Shown in pieces: positions 40,778-49,733 of a stretch of DNA of 64,000 bases. The position numbers and the translations under genes were made by a program. Positions within the stretch are counted from its first letter, which is position 1. Each line of letters starts with the position of its first letter. The stretch is from positions 124,001 through 188,000 of the forward strand of contig NZ_JNWK01000003.1 of assembly GCF_000716445.1 (NCBI RefSeq), written 5' to 3'. Origin of the DNA: Streptomyces wedmorensis. GTDB lineage: Bacteria; Actinomycetota; Actinomycetes; Streptomycetales; Streptomycetaceae. The notes beneath the pieces were generated by a model, which was not told the origin of the DNA, searched no databases, and worked only from the letters and a program-made list of their open reading frames with translations.

Positions 40778-41860
40778 TCAGTGCGCCGGAACGACGTTCT
40801 TCTCCTCGGCGAAGTGGCACGCGGAGAAGTGCGCGGCCGGGGTGTCCTGCCCCTTGAAGCGCTCCGGGATCGCGAGGACCGGAGCCTCCTGGGAGCACTT
40901 CTCCTGCGCCTTCCAGCAACGGGTGCGGAAGCTGCAGCCCGACGGCGGGTTCGCCGGCGAGGGGACGTCACCGGTCAGGATGATCCGCTCGCGGTGCGCG
41001 CGGGCCTCCGGGTCCGGCACCGGCACCGCGGAGAGCAGCGCCTGCGTGTACGGGTGCGTCGGGTGCTCGTAGATCTGCTCGTCCGTACCGATCTCGGCCA
41101 TCTTGCCGAGGTACATGACGCCGACGCGGTCCGAGATGTGCCGGACGATCGACAGGTCGTGCGCGATGAAGACGTAGGAGAGGTTGAACTCGTCCTGGAG
41201 CTTCCCCATCAGGTTGATGACCTGCGCCTGGACGGAGACGTCCAGGGCCGACACCGGCTCGTCGCAGATGATGATCTCGGGGTTGAGCGCGAGACCGCGG
41301 GCGATGCCGATGCGCTGGCGCTGACCGCCGGAGAACTGGTGCGGGTACCGGTTGATGTACTCCGGGTTCAGACCGACGACGTCCAGCAGCTCCTGCACCT
41401 TGCGGCGCCGGTCGCCCTTCGGGGCCACCTCGGAGTGGATGTCGAAGGGCTCGCCGATGATGTCGCCGACCGTCATGCGCGGGTTCAGCGAGGTGTACGG
41501 GTCCTGGAACACCATCTGGATGTTGCGGCGGACGGCCTTCAGCGCGCGCCCGGACAGCTTGGTGATGTCCTGGCCCTTGTAGAAGACCTCGCCGGCGGTG
41601 GCCCGCTCCAGGTTCATCAGGAGCTTGGCGACCGTGGACTTGCCACAGCCGGACTCGCCCACGATGCCGAGGGTCTCGCCCTGGTAGAGGTCGAAGGAGA
41701 CCCCGTCCACGGCCTTGACCGCGCCGACCTGCTTCTTGAAGAGGATGCCCTGCGTCAGCGGGAAGTGCTTCTTCAGGTTGCGCACCTGGAGGATCGGCTC
41801 GCCGCGGCCCACAGGGGCGTCGAGGGCGGCGGCCACGGCCTCGTCGTTCAGGTCAGCCAT
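40778..41860 (-). CDS. Oligopeptide ABC transporter ATPase, OppF-like (operon 2)
   Basis: A 360-residue ATPase paralogous to 34904-35959. It has the same Walker A (GESGCGKST), signature ([17 protein letters not shown]) and Walker B ([10 protein letters not shown]) and the Cys-rich oligo_HPY tail ([24 protein letters not shown]). A longer N-terminus (MADLNDEAVAAALDAPVGRG) distinguishes it. It overlaps oppD2 by 8 bp, exactly as in operon 1. Within the paralogous pair, 40977-41059 is identical to 35130-35212, well beyond the average similarity of the genes, which suggests gene conversion. Confidence 0.92.
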   Translation of the reverse strand: MADLNDEAVAAALDAPVGRGEPILQVRNLKKHFPLTQGILFKKQVGAVKAVDGVSFDLYQGETLGIVGESGCGKSTVAKLLMNLERATAGEVFYKGQDITKLSGRALKAVRRNIQMVFQDPYTSLNPRMTVGDIIGEPFDIHSEVAPKGDRRRKVQELLDVVGLNPEYINRYPHQFSGGQRQRIGIARGLALNPEIIICDEPVSALDVSVQAQVINLMGKLQDEFNLSYVFIAHDLSIVRHISDRVGVMYLGKMAEIGTDEQIYEHPTHPYTQALLSAVPVPDPEARAHRERIILTGDVPSPANPPSGCSFRTRCWKAQEKCSQEAPVLAIPERFKGQDTPAAHFSACHFAEEKNVVPAH

Positions 41861-42908
41861 GGATCGTCTCCTTCCAGAAGTGGCAGGCGCTCTTGCGGCC
41901 CGGGAGGTCCGCGCCGTTCTGCTCGGTGACCGGCACCAGGGCCGGGATCTCCGTGCGGCAGAGGTCGTCGGCCTTGGGACAGCGCGGGTTGAAGGCGCAG
42001 CCGGTGGGAACCTTGAGCAGGTTGGGCGGCAGGCCCTTGATCGCGTAGAGCTCCTGGCCCTTCTGGTCCAGGCGCGGGATCGAGTCCAGCAGACCGCGGG
42101 TGTACGGGTGCGCGGGGCGCTTGTACAGCTCGTGCACCGGAGCCTGCTCGACGATCCGGCCGGCGTACATCACGGCGATCTTGTCCGCGACGTCGGCGAC
42201 GACGCCGAGGTCGTGGGTGATCAGGATCAGACCCATGTTGTATTCCTGCTGGAGCTCCGCGAGGAGGTCCATGACCTGGGCCTGGACGGTCACGTCGAGA
42301 GCCGTGGTGGGCTCGTCGGCGATGATCAGGTCCGGCTCCAGGGCGAGCGCCATGGCGATCATGATGCGCTGGCGCATACCGCCGGAGAACTGGTGGGGGT
42401 AGTCGGAGACCCGCGCCTTGGCGGCGGGGATCTTGACCTTGTCCATCAGCTCGATGGCCTTGACCTTGGCGTCCTTCTTGGACATGCCGTGGTGCACCCG
42501 GAACATCTCGCCGAGCTGGTAGCCGACGGTGAGGACCGGGTTGAGGGAGGACAGCGCGTCCTGGAAGATCATCGCGATCTTCCGGCCGCGGATCTTCCGG
42601 CGCTCCTCCTCGGACATCTTGAGCATGTCCTCGCCGCGGAACAGGATCTCGCCCTGCGGGATCTTGCCCGGCGGCATGTCGAGGATGCCCATGATGGCCT
42701 GCGCGGTGACGGACTTGCCGGAGCCGGACTCGCCGAGGACGGCGAGGGTCTCGCCGGCGTTCACCGAGTAGTTGACGCCGTTGACCGCCTTGGCCACACC
42801 GTCACGGGTGTGGAACTCGACGTGCAGGTCGCGGACTTCGAGCAGCGGACCGGTGTGGTCGCCGCCGCGCGGCGCGGGGACGGCCGCGGTCTTGTCGATG
42901 ATGCTCAT
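41853..42908 (-). CDS. Oligopeptide ABC transporter ATPase, OppD-like (operon 2)
   Basis: A 351-residue ATPase that couples hydrolysis to peptide import. It has an extra N-terminal segment (MSIIDKTAAVPAPRGGDHTG) relative to its operon 1 paralogue, then the same motifs: GESGSGKSVTAQAIMG, FQDALSSLNPVLTV, FSGGMRQRIMIAMALALEP and IIADEPTTALDVTVQ. Its tail has cysteines in GCAFNPRCPKADDLC and SACHFWKETIHG. It lies 14 bp after oppC2 and overlaps oppF2 by 8 bp. Sequence similarity to the operon 1 copy is high along the whole length. Confidence 0.92.
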   Translation of the reverse strand: MSIIDKTAAVPAPRGGDHTGPLLEVRDLHVEFHTRDGVAKAVNGVNYSVNAGETLAVLGESGSGKSVTAQAIMGILDMPPGKIPQGEILFRGEDMLKMSEEERRKIRGRKIAMIFQDALSSLNPVLTVGYQLGEMFRVHHGMSKKDAKVKAIELMDKVKIPAAKARVSDYPHQFSGGMRQRIMIAMALALEPDLIIADEPTTALDVTVQAQVMDLLAELQQEYNMGLILITHDLGVVADVADKIAVMYAGRIVEQAPVHELYKRPAHPYTRGLLDSIPRLDQKGQELYAIKGLPPNLLKVPTGCAFNPRCPKADDLCRTEIPALVPVTEQNGADLPGRKSACHFWKETIHG

Positions 42909-42922
42909 CTTTTACGCCCTCC

Positions 42923-43873
42923 TCAGCGCAGCTTGGGGTCGAGGGCGTTGCGGACGGCTTCGCCGAGCATGATGAACGCCAGAACGGTGAGGCTCAGCAT
43001 GATCGAGGGCCAGAGCAGGACGTGCGGGGCCACTCGGATCTGGGCGACACCGGCGGAGATGTCGACACCCCACGAGACGGTGGGGGCGGCGAGGCCGAGA
43101 CCCAGGTAGGACAGGGTCGCCTCGGCCGAGATGTAACCGCCGAGCGCGATGGTCGCGACGACGATGACGGGGGCCATGGCGTTCGGCAGGATGTGCCGGA
43201 AGAGGATCCGGGTCGTGCCGGCGCCGAGGGCCTTCGCCGCGTGGACGTAGTCGGCCTGCTTGATGGTGATCACGGCACCGCGCATGACGCGGGTGATCTG
43301 GGTCCAGCCGAGGAACGCGAGGGCGAAGACGACGACCCAGACGGTCCGCTCGACGAACGCCTGCAGGACGACCATGGCGCCGAGCAGGAACGGGATGCCG
43401 AAGAAGACGTCGGTGAGCCGGGACAGGACGGCGTCGATCATGCCGCCGAAGTAGCCCGAGATCATGCCCATGATGCCGCCGACGACGGTGACGATCGCGG
43501 TGACCGCGATGCCGACCGTGACCGAGGCGCTGGTGCCGTGGATCAGTCGGGCGTAGACGGAACGGCCCTGCTGGTCGTAGCCGAGCCACTCCGCCGAACC
43601 GACCTTGCTCAGCTCGGGCTTGCTCAGGAAGTGGTGGACCAGGTCACCGGCGGTCGGGGACGCGCTGGTGAAGAGGGTCGGCCACGCCGAGATCAGCAGC
43701 AGCAGCGCGATCAGCACCGACGAGACGATGAAGTACGGGTTGCGGCGGAGGTCGGCCCAGGCGTCGCCCCAGAGGCTGCGGGCCTTCTCCGGCTTCTCCG
43801 CCGGCGCGGACGCGTCCACCGAGGGGGTGGCGACGGCGTCCTCGACGGTGGCGGTCTTGGTCACGTCAGGCAT
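42923..43873 (-). CDS. Oligopeptide ABC transporter permease, OppC-like (operon 2)
   Basis: A 316-residue permease with a cytosolic lead (MPDVTKTATVEDAVATPSVD), a first helix after LRRNPYFIVSSVLIALLLLI, and six helices in all. The ATPase-contact loop reads YVHAAKALGAGTTRILFRHI, then LPNAMAPVI. It ends in GEAVRNALDPKLR. It overlaps the oppB2 stop by 8 bp. The N-terminal extensions of the two OppC copies are unrelated in sequence, which may matter for regulation. Confidence 0.93.
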   Translation of the reverse strand: MPDVTKTATVEDAVATPSVDASAPAEKPEKARSLWGDAWADLRRNPYFIVSSVLIALLLLISAWPTLFTSASPTAGDLVHHFLSKPELSKVGSAEWLGYDQQGRSVYARLIHGTSASVTVGIAVTAIVTVVGGIMGMISGYFGGMIDAVLSRLTDVFFGIPFLLGAMVVLQAFVERTVWVVVFALAFLGWTQITRVMRGAVITIKQADYVHAAKALGAGTTRILFRHILPNAMAPVIVVATIALGGYISAEATLSYLGLGLAAPTVSWGVDISAGVAQIRVAPHVLLWPSIMLSLTVLAFIMLGEAVRNALDPKLR

Positions 43874-44798
43874 ACCGGATCCTCGGGTCCAGGACCGCGT
43901 ACAGCAGGTCGATGAGCAGGCTGGTGACGAGGTAGACGATCACCAGGATGGTGACCAGGCCGACCAGGGTGGCGCCTTCACGACGGGAGATCGACTCGGC
44001 GATGACACCGCCGACACCCTTGATGTTGAAGATCGACTCGGTGACGATCGCGCCGCCCATGAGGGCGCCGATGTCGGTGCCGAGGAAGGTGATCACGGGG
44101 ATCATCGAGTTGCGCATCAGGTGGACGCCGATGACGCGGCGGCGCGGCAGGCCCTTGGCGACGGCCGTGCGCATGTAGTCGGCGCGCAGGTTCTCCGCCA
44201 TGGACGTACGGGTGAGTCGTGCCACGTACGCGAGGGAGAGGAAGCCGAGCACGATGGCCGGCGCGATGAGCTCGCCCCACTCCGGCTGGGTGCTGACGTT
44301 CGGGTCGATCCAGCCCAGGTTGAAGGCGAAGACCATCTTGATGATGAAGCCGAGGACGAAGACCGGGATCGAGATGATCAGCAGGGTGAAGATCAGGATC
44401 AGGTTGTCCGCGAGACGGCCGGCACGCAGGCCGCCGATGACACCCAGGCCGATGCCGAAGATCAGCTCGATGGCGAACGCCAGGGTGGCCAGCTGGAGGG
44501 TGATGGGGAACGCGTCGCCCAGCACATCGGTGACCGGCAGACCGTTGCGGATCTGGGTACCGAAGTCCAGGTGCAGGAGCATGTCCCGCATGTAGAAGAG
44601 GTACTGCTGCCATGTCGGCTTGTCGAGACCCAGCTCGTGGCGCTTGGCGGCGAGCGTCGCCGGGTCGGCGCCCTTGTCGCCGAACATCGCCAGCACGGGG
44701 TCACCGGGCAGGCTGTGCACCATGAGGAAGATCAGCAGGGTCGTCCCGAGGAATACCGGGATCATCTGGAGCAGTCGTCGTGCGACATAACGCCCCAT
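43866..44798 (-). CDS. Oligopeptide ABC transporter permease, OppB-like (operon 2)
   Basis: A 310-residue permease, MGRYVARRLLQMIPVFLGTT at the start, with six helices and the coupling loop YMRTAVAKGLPRRRVIGVHL, then MRNSMIPVI. The exterior loop after helix 1 is GDKGADPATLAAKRHELGLD, lacking the paired cysteines of its paralogue. Two consecutive ATGs exist; I chose the second (44798) because GGAGG lies only 1 nt before the first. A 173-bp gap with a hairpin separates it from oppA2, as in operon 1. Confidence 0.92.
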   Translation of the reverse strand: MGRYVARRLLQMIPVFLGTTLLIFLMVHSLPGDPVLAMFGDKGADPATLAAKRHELGLDKPTWQQYLFYMRDMLLHLDFGTQIRNGLPVTDVLGDAFPITLQLATLAFAIELIFGIGLGVIGGLRAGRLADNLILIFTLLIISIPVFVLGFIIKMVFAFNLGWIDPNVSTQPEWGELIAPAIVLGFLSLAYVARLTRTSMAENLRADYMRTAVAKGLPRRRVIGVHLMRNSMIPVITFLGTDIGALMGGAIVTESIFNIKGVGGVIAESISRREGATLVGLVTILVIVYLVTSLLIDLLYAVLDPRIRYA

Positions 44799-44916
44799 CA
44801 TGCCTCCGTTGAGATGTGACAGCGGCAACCAACGGGCCCTCCCCCGACACGGCATGCCCGGATACCGAGCATGGGTTGTCGTGGAAGGGCCCCCCGGCCG
44901 CTGCGTAAGGCACCGT

Positions 44917-44945
44917 CACGGGGCTGACGCTCCGTCAGCCCCGTG
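44917..44945 (-). terminator. Hairpin between oppA and oppB (operon 2)
   Basis: A 13-bp perfect stem (CACGGGGCTGACG with its complement at 44933-44945) closes on a CTC loop. It sits 26 bp after the oppA2 stop, the same place as the hairpin in operon 1, though the sequences differ. Confidence 0.78.
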
Positions 44946-44971
44946 GCGGCGTGCGGACTACGCTTGGGTGA

Positions 44972-46612
44972 TTACTTCTTGACCTCGACGGTGTCCAGGA
45001 TCGGGTCACCGTCCTGGCCGTACGTCACGCCGGAGACCTTCTCCGAGTAGCCCGCGTTGACCTTGTAGTACCAGAGCGGGATCGACGGCATGTACTTGAC
45101 CAGCTCCTTCTCGACAGCCTGGTACTGCTTGACAGACTGGTCGAGGGTGGCGGCCGAGTCGGCGGCCTCGATCTTCGCGTCCAGCTCCTTGACGGAGAAG
45201 TCGCCCTGGTTGCCGGCCGCGGAGGTGTGGAACAGGTCCTTGATGAAGTTCGAGTTCACCGGGTAGTCGAGCGACCAGGCGGAACGGTACAGGGACTTGA
45301 CCTGCTTCGACTTACGGGCGGTCAGGTCCGCCTGGAAGTCCGTCTTGCTGTCGCCGACACACGCGACGCTGGTGGCCTGGGTGATGCTGTTGCAGACAGC
45401 GTCGACCCACTCCTTGTGACCGCCATCCGCGTTGAACTGGATGAAGATCTTGTTGCCCGGGACGCCGCCGCCGGCCTTGATGAGCTCCTTGGCCTTGGCC
45501 GGGTCGAACTTGGTGACGTCGCCCGCCGCGTTCTCCTGGTAGCCCAGGATGCCCTTCGGGACCCAGCCGGTCGCCGGCTCACGGGTGCCCTGGAGCACGG
45601 TCTTCGTGATGGTGGCGCGGTCGATCGCCATCGAGAGGCCCTGGATGACGCGGACGTCGACCGGCTTCGGCTTCTTCCACTGGTCGGCGTAGAACGCGAC
45701 CGCGATGGACTGGATGGCGGCGTGGTCGGCGTCGACCGCGCGGTTGCCCAGGTCCTGGTGGTAGACCGGGAGGTCCTTCGGACCGATCTGGCGGATGACG
45801 TCGAGGTTGCCCGACTTCAGGTCCTCGTACGCGGTCTCGAGGGTGGTGTAGTTCTTGAAGATCACACCACCGTTCTTCGCCTTGTTCGGGCCCTTGTAGC
45901 CGTCGAAGCGAACGATCTCGATCTGCTTCTTGTGGTCCCAGCTCTTGAACTTGTAGGGACCGTTGCCGACCGGCTTCTCGGCGGCGGCCTTCGGGTTCGC
46001 GTAGAAGGACGCGGCCAGCGGCGCGAACGGGGTGTACGCGAGCTTGTGGCCGAAGTACGGGACGGCCTTGGTCAGCTCGATGGTGAACGAGTTGTCGTCC
46101 ACGACCTTCAGGCCGGCCAGGGTCTTGGCGGTCGCCTTGGCGCCCTCCGCCTCCGGGTGGACCTTGTCGTAGCCGACGATGTCGGAGAACCACGAGGAGA
46201 GACCCATGGCGTTGTCGATGTGCGCGTTCCAGTTCCACGCGTCCACGTAGGACTTCGAGGTGACCGGAGTGCCGTCGTGGAAGGTCCAGCCCGGCTTCAG
46301 CTTGACGGTCCACGTCTTCGAGTCGGTCGTGGTGAGCGACTCGGCGTTGACCATCTCCAGCGAACCATCGGCCTTGTAGGCGACGAGGTTCGAGTAGATG
46401 GCCTTCATCACGCCGGCGCCGTTCGACTCCATCGTGTCGCCGGTGTACAGCAGCTTCTCGGGCTCACCAAGGTCGGTGGTGAAGATCCCGTTCGGGTCCA
46501 CAGTGCCCTTGGCGTCCGAGCCGCCGTCACTCTTGCCCCCGCCACAGGCGGTCGCAGCCAGGGCGACGATGATCGCGCCCGTTACCCACTTGGCGCTCTT
46601 GGCACCGCGCAT
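44972..46612 (-). CDS. Oligopeptide-binding lipoprotein, OppA/BldKB-like (operon 2)
   Basis: A 546-residue SBP_bac_5 lipoprotein. The signal MRGAKSAKWVTGAIIVALAA leads to lipobox AATAC. Family motifs are LKPGWTFHDGTPVTSKSYVD and EKPVGNGPYKFKSWDHKKQI, with EWVDAVCNSITQATSVACVG near the middle, where two cysteines may pair. Its position next to typA is, from memory, where the S. coelicolor bldK importer lies, so import of a developmental peptide is possible. The A-B-C-D-F gene order differs from the bldKA-E order I recall, so orthology is not certain. ATG 46612 has GGAGGAACCC upstream. Confidence 0.92.
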   Translation of the reverse strand: MRGAKSAKWVTGAIIVALAATACGGGKSDGGSDAKGTVDPNGIFTTDLGEPEKLLYTGDTMESNGAGVMKAIYSNLVAYKADGSLEMVNAESLTTTDSKTWTVKLKPGWTFHDGTPVTSKSYVDAWNWNAHIDNAMGLSSWFSDIVGYDKVHPEAEGAKATAKTLAGLKVVDDNSFTIELTKAVPYFGHKLAYTPFAPLAASFYANPKAAAEKPVGNGPYKFKSWDHKKQIEIVRFDGYKGPNKAKNGGVIFKNYTTLETAYEDLKSGNLDVIRQIGPKDLPVYHQDLGNRAVDADHAAIQSIAVAFYADQWKKPKPVDVRVIQGLSMAIDRATITKTVLQGTREPATGWVPKGILGYQENAAGDVTKFDPAKAKELIKAGGGVPGNKIFIQFNADGGHKEWVDAVCNSITQATSVACVGDSKTDFQADLTARKSKQVKSLYRSAWSLDYPVNSNFIKDLFHTSAAGNQGDFSVKELDAKIEAADSAATLDQSVKQYQAVEKELVKYMPSIPLWYYKVNAGYSEKVSGVTYGQDGDPILDTVEVKK

Positions 46613-47007
46613 GGGTTCCTCCTCATGAGTCCACTATGTCGCTACATGGGGGGCACTTCGAGTGTTGCCGACACCCCTGACGGCGTTGCACTCATGTGCC
46701 CCAAGTGTGCTCGTGAGTCGGCACTCCCCACAGTGCGTGACCCATTGACCCGAGCTCAATGGAGCCAACTATTAAGTACGACCGGGCCGTAAACCACACT
46801 TAAGCGGTCTCGTTTTGACAACATCACCAGGCCCTTGGATACCGAAATCCGGACAAAGTGAGTTCAGACAGACACCCCCGAAACGGACTGTTAATACACG
46901 TTCCGGAGAGCGACGCCCGGTATCCGGACAGCCGGGTGAGGTATTGGACTTGACGGCGGACCCCGCGACCGCGCCGTCCTGACGTGGTGTCGGACGTCAC
47001 ATCCGCC
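46613..47007. promoter_or_regulatory. Upstream region of opp operon 2
   Basis: This 395-bp region has no gene and lower GC. CCATTGA-7 bp-TCAATGG (46742-46762) is a perfect inverted repeat 130 bp upstream of oppA2 and a good operator candidate. On the plus strand TTGACA (46815-46820) with GATACC 17 bp later looks like a promoter pointing away from oppA2 towards the hairpin at 47008-47043. On the minus strand TTGTCA (46816-46821) overlaps it and, with TGTGGT 17 bp on, may drive oppA2. Confidence 0.45.
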
Positions 47008-47043
47008 GGAAGCCCGACACTCCGTCAGGAGTGCCGGGCTTCC
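47008..47043 (-). terminator. Hairpin downstream of secreted beta-rich protein gene
   Basis: A 16-bp stem with a single G-T type mismatch (47008-47023 with 47028-47043; GGAAGCCC at the base) closes on a GTCA loop. It ends the minus-strand gene stopping at 47067 and could also end a plus-strand transcript. Confidence 0.8.
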
Positions 47044-47066
47044 GATCGCCGATCATCGTGCGGGGT

Positions 47067-47657
47067 TCAGCAATACCTGGCCTTCGCCACCGCCGCAAGG
47101 GTGCCTGCCGGAGGCCGGACGGTGCACCGCAGGCCGCCCTCGCTGAGCTCGGTCCAGCTGACGGCCTTCCCGTACCGCCCTGTCGTCACCCAGCGGGTGC
47201 CCCGGTCGCAGCGGTACTGGGTGTAGTAGCCCTGTGCCGTCCGCGTACCGGCGTAGAAGACGTACTTGCTGCCCGACGAGAGGTTCCACGTGATGGATTC
47301 GGCGGTCGTCTTGGTCTTGGCGCCCGAGAGCTGGAGGTCCAGGCCCGTGTTCACCTCGAGACTGCCGATCGCGACGTTCGCGCCCACCGTGGCACCGGCG
47401 GTGACGGTGACGCCGGCGGTGACCTGCTTCACCTTCTCCGCGGAGTAGGTCTTGCTGGCCGGGCTGCCCGTGTAGTTCTCGATGGTCCTCTTGTGGGTGA
47501 CGACCCACTCCTTCTTCACGTTCGACCACACCAGCTTGGTCCGGCCCGGGCTGCACATCGGGTCGCCCGCGGCGCTCGCGCTCGCCCCCGGAAGGGCCAC
47601 GACCATGGCCCCCGCCATGGACAGCGTCGCCGCGAGTGCCTTCATCCTTCTGGTCAA
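47067..47657 (-). CDS. Secreted protein with aerolysin/ETX-like beta pattern
   Basis: A 196-residue exported protein. The signal peptide (KALAATLSMAGAMVVALPGA) ends near ASASAAG. The mature part alternates Ser/Thr with hydrophobic residues: RTIENYTGSPASKTYSAEKV, KQVTAGVTVTAGATVGANVA, then LEVNTGLDLQLSGAKTKTT and SGSKYVFYAGTRTAQGYYTQ. This N-x-T-then-beta-hairpin pattern is like the stem region of aerolysin/ETX-MTX2 pore-forming proteins, but the similarity is only by eye. Four cysteines (MCSPG, YRCDRG, LRCTV, ARYC) may pair. The start is TTG 47657, preceded by GGGGGA; ATG 47645 is possible. Confidence 0.65.
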   Translation of the reverse strand: MTRRMKALAATLSMAGAMVVALPGASASAAGDPMCSPGRTKLVWSNVKKEWVVTHKRTIENYTGSPASKTYSAEKVKQVTAGVTVTAGATVGANVAIGSLEVNTGLDLQLSGAKTKTTAESITWNLSSGSKYVFYAGTRTAQGYYTQYRCDRGTRWVTTGRYGKAVSWTELSEGGLRCTVRPPAGTLAAVAKARYC

Positions 47658-47710
47658 AAGGATCGTTCCCCCATGTTCGGTACGAGGGAAGGCGACAGCC
47701 GCCCCCGTAC

Positions 47711-47744
47711 GACTGGGCCCCGGCGCAACCGCCGGGGCCCAGTC
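47711..47744 (-). terminator. Hairpin after typA
   Basis: A 15-bp perfect stem (GACTGGGCCCCGGCG with its complement at 47730-47744) closes on a CAAC loop, in the 174-bp gap between typA and the secreted protein gene. It ends typA transcription. Confidence 0.85.
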
Positions 47745-47831
47745 ACACTAGCGAGCGCTCGCGCTCGCCGTGGCGTCACTTGAGGGAGATCTGAGGTCGG
47801 TGAACCTCAACTGCCCTTGGTGCGGCCGATG

Positions 47832-49733
47832 TCAGCCGTTCTTGGCGCGGGAGGACGCGCGACCACGCGCGTTCTGGTCCAGGATCACCTTGCGGATGCG
47901 CACGGCCTCCGGGGTGACCTCGACGCACTCGTCGTCGCGGCAGAACTCCAGGGACTGCTCCAGGGAGAGCTTCCGCGGCGGGACGATCGCCTCGAAGGAG
48001 TCGGCGGAGGAGGAGCGCATGTTGGTGAGCTTCTTCTCCTTGGTGATGTTCACGTCCATGTCGTCGGAGCGCGAGTTCTCGCCGACGATCATGCCCTCGT
48101 ACACCTCGGTGCCGGGGTCGGTGAACAGGACACCGCGCTCCTGGAGGTTCGTCATCGCGAAGGCGGTGACGGCACCGGCGCGGTCGGCGACGAGCGAACC
48201 GTTGTTACGGGTCGTCAGCGTGCCGAACCACGGCTCGTGGCCCTCGTGGATGGAGTGGGCGATGCCCGTACCGCGGGTGTTGGTCAGGAACTCCGTACGG
48301 AAGCCGATGAGGCCACGGGACGGAACGACGAACTCCATGCGGACCCAGCCGGAGCCGTGGTTCGACATGTTGTCCATGCGGCCCTTGCGGACACCCATGA
48401 GCTGCGTGACCGCGCCCATGTGCTCCTCGGGGACGTCGACCGTGAGGCGCTCGACGGGCTCGTGCGTCTTGCCGTCGACCTCCTTGGTGACGACCTGCGG
48501 CTTGCCGATGGTGAGCTCGAAGCCCTCGCGGCGCATCTGCTCGACCAGGATGGCGAGCGCGAGCTCACCACGGCCCTGGACCTCCCAGGCGTCGGGGCGC
48601 TCGGTGTCGAGGACGCGGAGCGAGACGTTACCGATCAGCTCGCGGTCCAGACGGTCCTTGACCTGGCGGGCGGTGACCTTGCGGTTCTTGACCGCGGCCT
48701 TGGCGTCCGCGCCCTTGCCCGTGCCACCGCGGCCGACGAGCGGCGAGGTGTTGGTGCCGATGGTCATGGAGATGGCCGGCTGGTCGACCGTGATCAGCGG
48801 AAGCGCGATCGGGTTCTCCGGGTCGGCCAGGGTCTCGCCGATCATGATGTCGGGGATGCCGGCGACGGCGCAGATGTCACCGGGGCCGGCGACCTCGGCG
48901 GGCTTGCGGGTGAGCGCCTCGGTCATCATCAGCTCGGTGATGCGGACGTTGGAGATCGTGCCGTCCCGCTTGATCCACGCGACCGTCTGGCCCTTGCGCA
49001 GCTCGCCCTGCTCGACGCGGAGGAGCGCGATGCGGCCGAGGAAGTTGTCGGCGTCCAGGTTGGTGACGTGGGCCTGGAGCGGGGCCTCCTCGTCGTACAC
49101 CGGGGCCGGGACGTGCTCCAGGATGGCGGAGAAGAACGGCTCCAGGTTGTCGCTGTCCGCGGGGACGGTGCCGTTCTCCGGCTTGGTCAGCGAGGCGATG
49201 CCGTCACGGCCGCAGGCGTAGACGATCGGGAACTCGATCTGGTCCTCGTCCGCGTCCAGGTCGAGGAAGAGGTCGTAGGTCTCGTTGACGACCTCGTCGA
49301 TCCGGGAGTCCGGGCGGTCCGTCTTGTTGATGCAGAGGATGACGGGCTTGCGCTGCTGGAGCGCCTTGCGCAGCACGAAGCGGGTCTGCGGGAGCGGACC
49401 CTCGGAGGCGTCCACGAGGAGGACGACCGCGTCCACCATCGAGAGACCGCGCTCGACCTCGCCACCGAAGTCGGCGTGGCCGGGGGTGTCGATGATGTTG
49501 ATCGTGATCGGGGCCCCGCCGTCCTTGGGGTGATACTTCACCGCCGTGTTCTTGGCGAGGATCGTGATGCCCTTCTCACGCTCCAGGTCGTTCGAGTCCA
49601 TCATGCGGTCGTCGAGCTGCTGGTGGGCGGCGAAGGCACCGGCCTGCTTGAGCATGGCGTCGACGATGGTCGTCTTGCCATGGTCGACGTGGGCGACGAT
49701 GGCGACGTTACGGATGTCGTGGCGCGTGGGCAT
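47832..49733 (-). CDS. typA: Ribosome-associated GTPase TypA/BipA
   Basis: A 633-residue translational GTPase that binds the ribosome like EF-G and is needed under cold and other stresses. The G motifs are clear: HVDHGKTTI (residues 15-23), [19 protein letters not shown] and NKTDRPDSR. The C-terminal part has the TypA-specific [20 protein letters not shown] and [15 protein letters not shown] segments. Length is normal. ATG 49733 is preceded by GAGAGAAGC. As in mycobacteria (Rv1165-Rv1166), the gene neighbours an LpqW-like lipoprotein gene, with 272 bp of promoter-bearing DNA between them in which I see no other gene. Confidence 0.96.
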   Translation of the reverse strand: MPTRHDIRNVAIVAHVDHGKTTIVDAMLKQAGAFAAHQQLDDRMMDSNDLEREKGITILAKNTAVKYHPKDGGAPITINIIDTPGHADFGGEVERGLSMVDAVVLLVDASEGPLPQTRFVLRKALQQRKPVILCINKTDRPDSRIDEVVNETYDLFLDLDADEDQIEFPIVYACGRDGIASLTKPENGTVPADSDNLEPFFSAILEHVPAPVYDEEAPLQAHVTNLDADNFLGRIALLRVEQGELRKGQTVAWIKRDGTISNVRITELMMTEALTRKPAEVAGPGDICAVAGIPDIMIGETLADPENPIALPLITVDQPAISMTIGTNTSPLVGRGGTGKGADAKAAVKNRKVTARQVKDRLDRELIGNVSLRVLDTERPDAWEVQGRGELALAILVEQMRREGFELTIGKPQVVTKEVDGKTHEPVERLTVDVPEEHMGAVTQLMGVRKGRMDNMSNHGSGWVRMEFVVPSRGLIGFRTEFLTNTRGTGIAHSIHEGHEPWFGTLTTRNNGSLVADRAGAVTAFAMTNLQERGVLFTDPGTEVYEGMIVGENSRSDDMDVNITKEKKLTNMRSSSADSFEAIVPPRKLSLEQSLEFCRDDECVEVTPEAVRIRKVILDQNARGRASSRAKNG

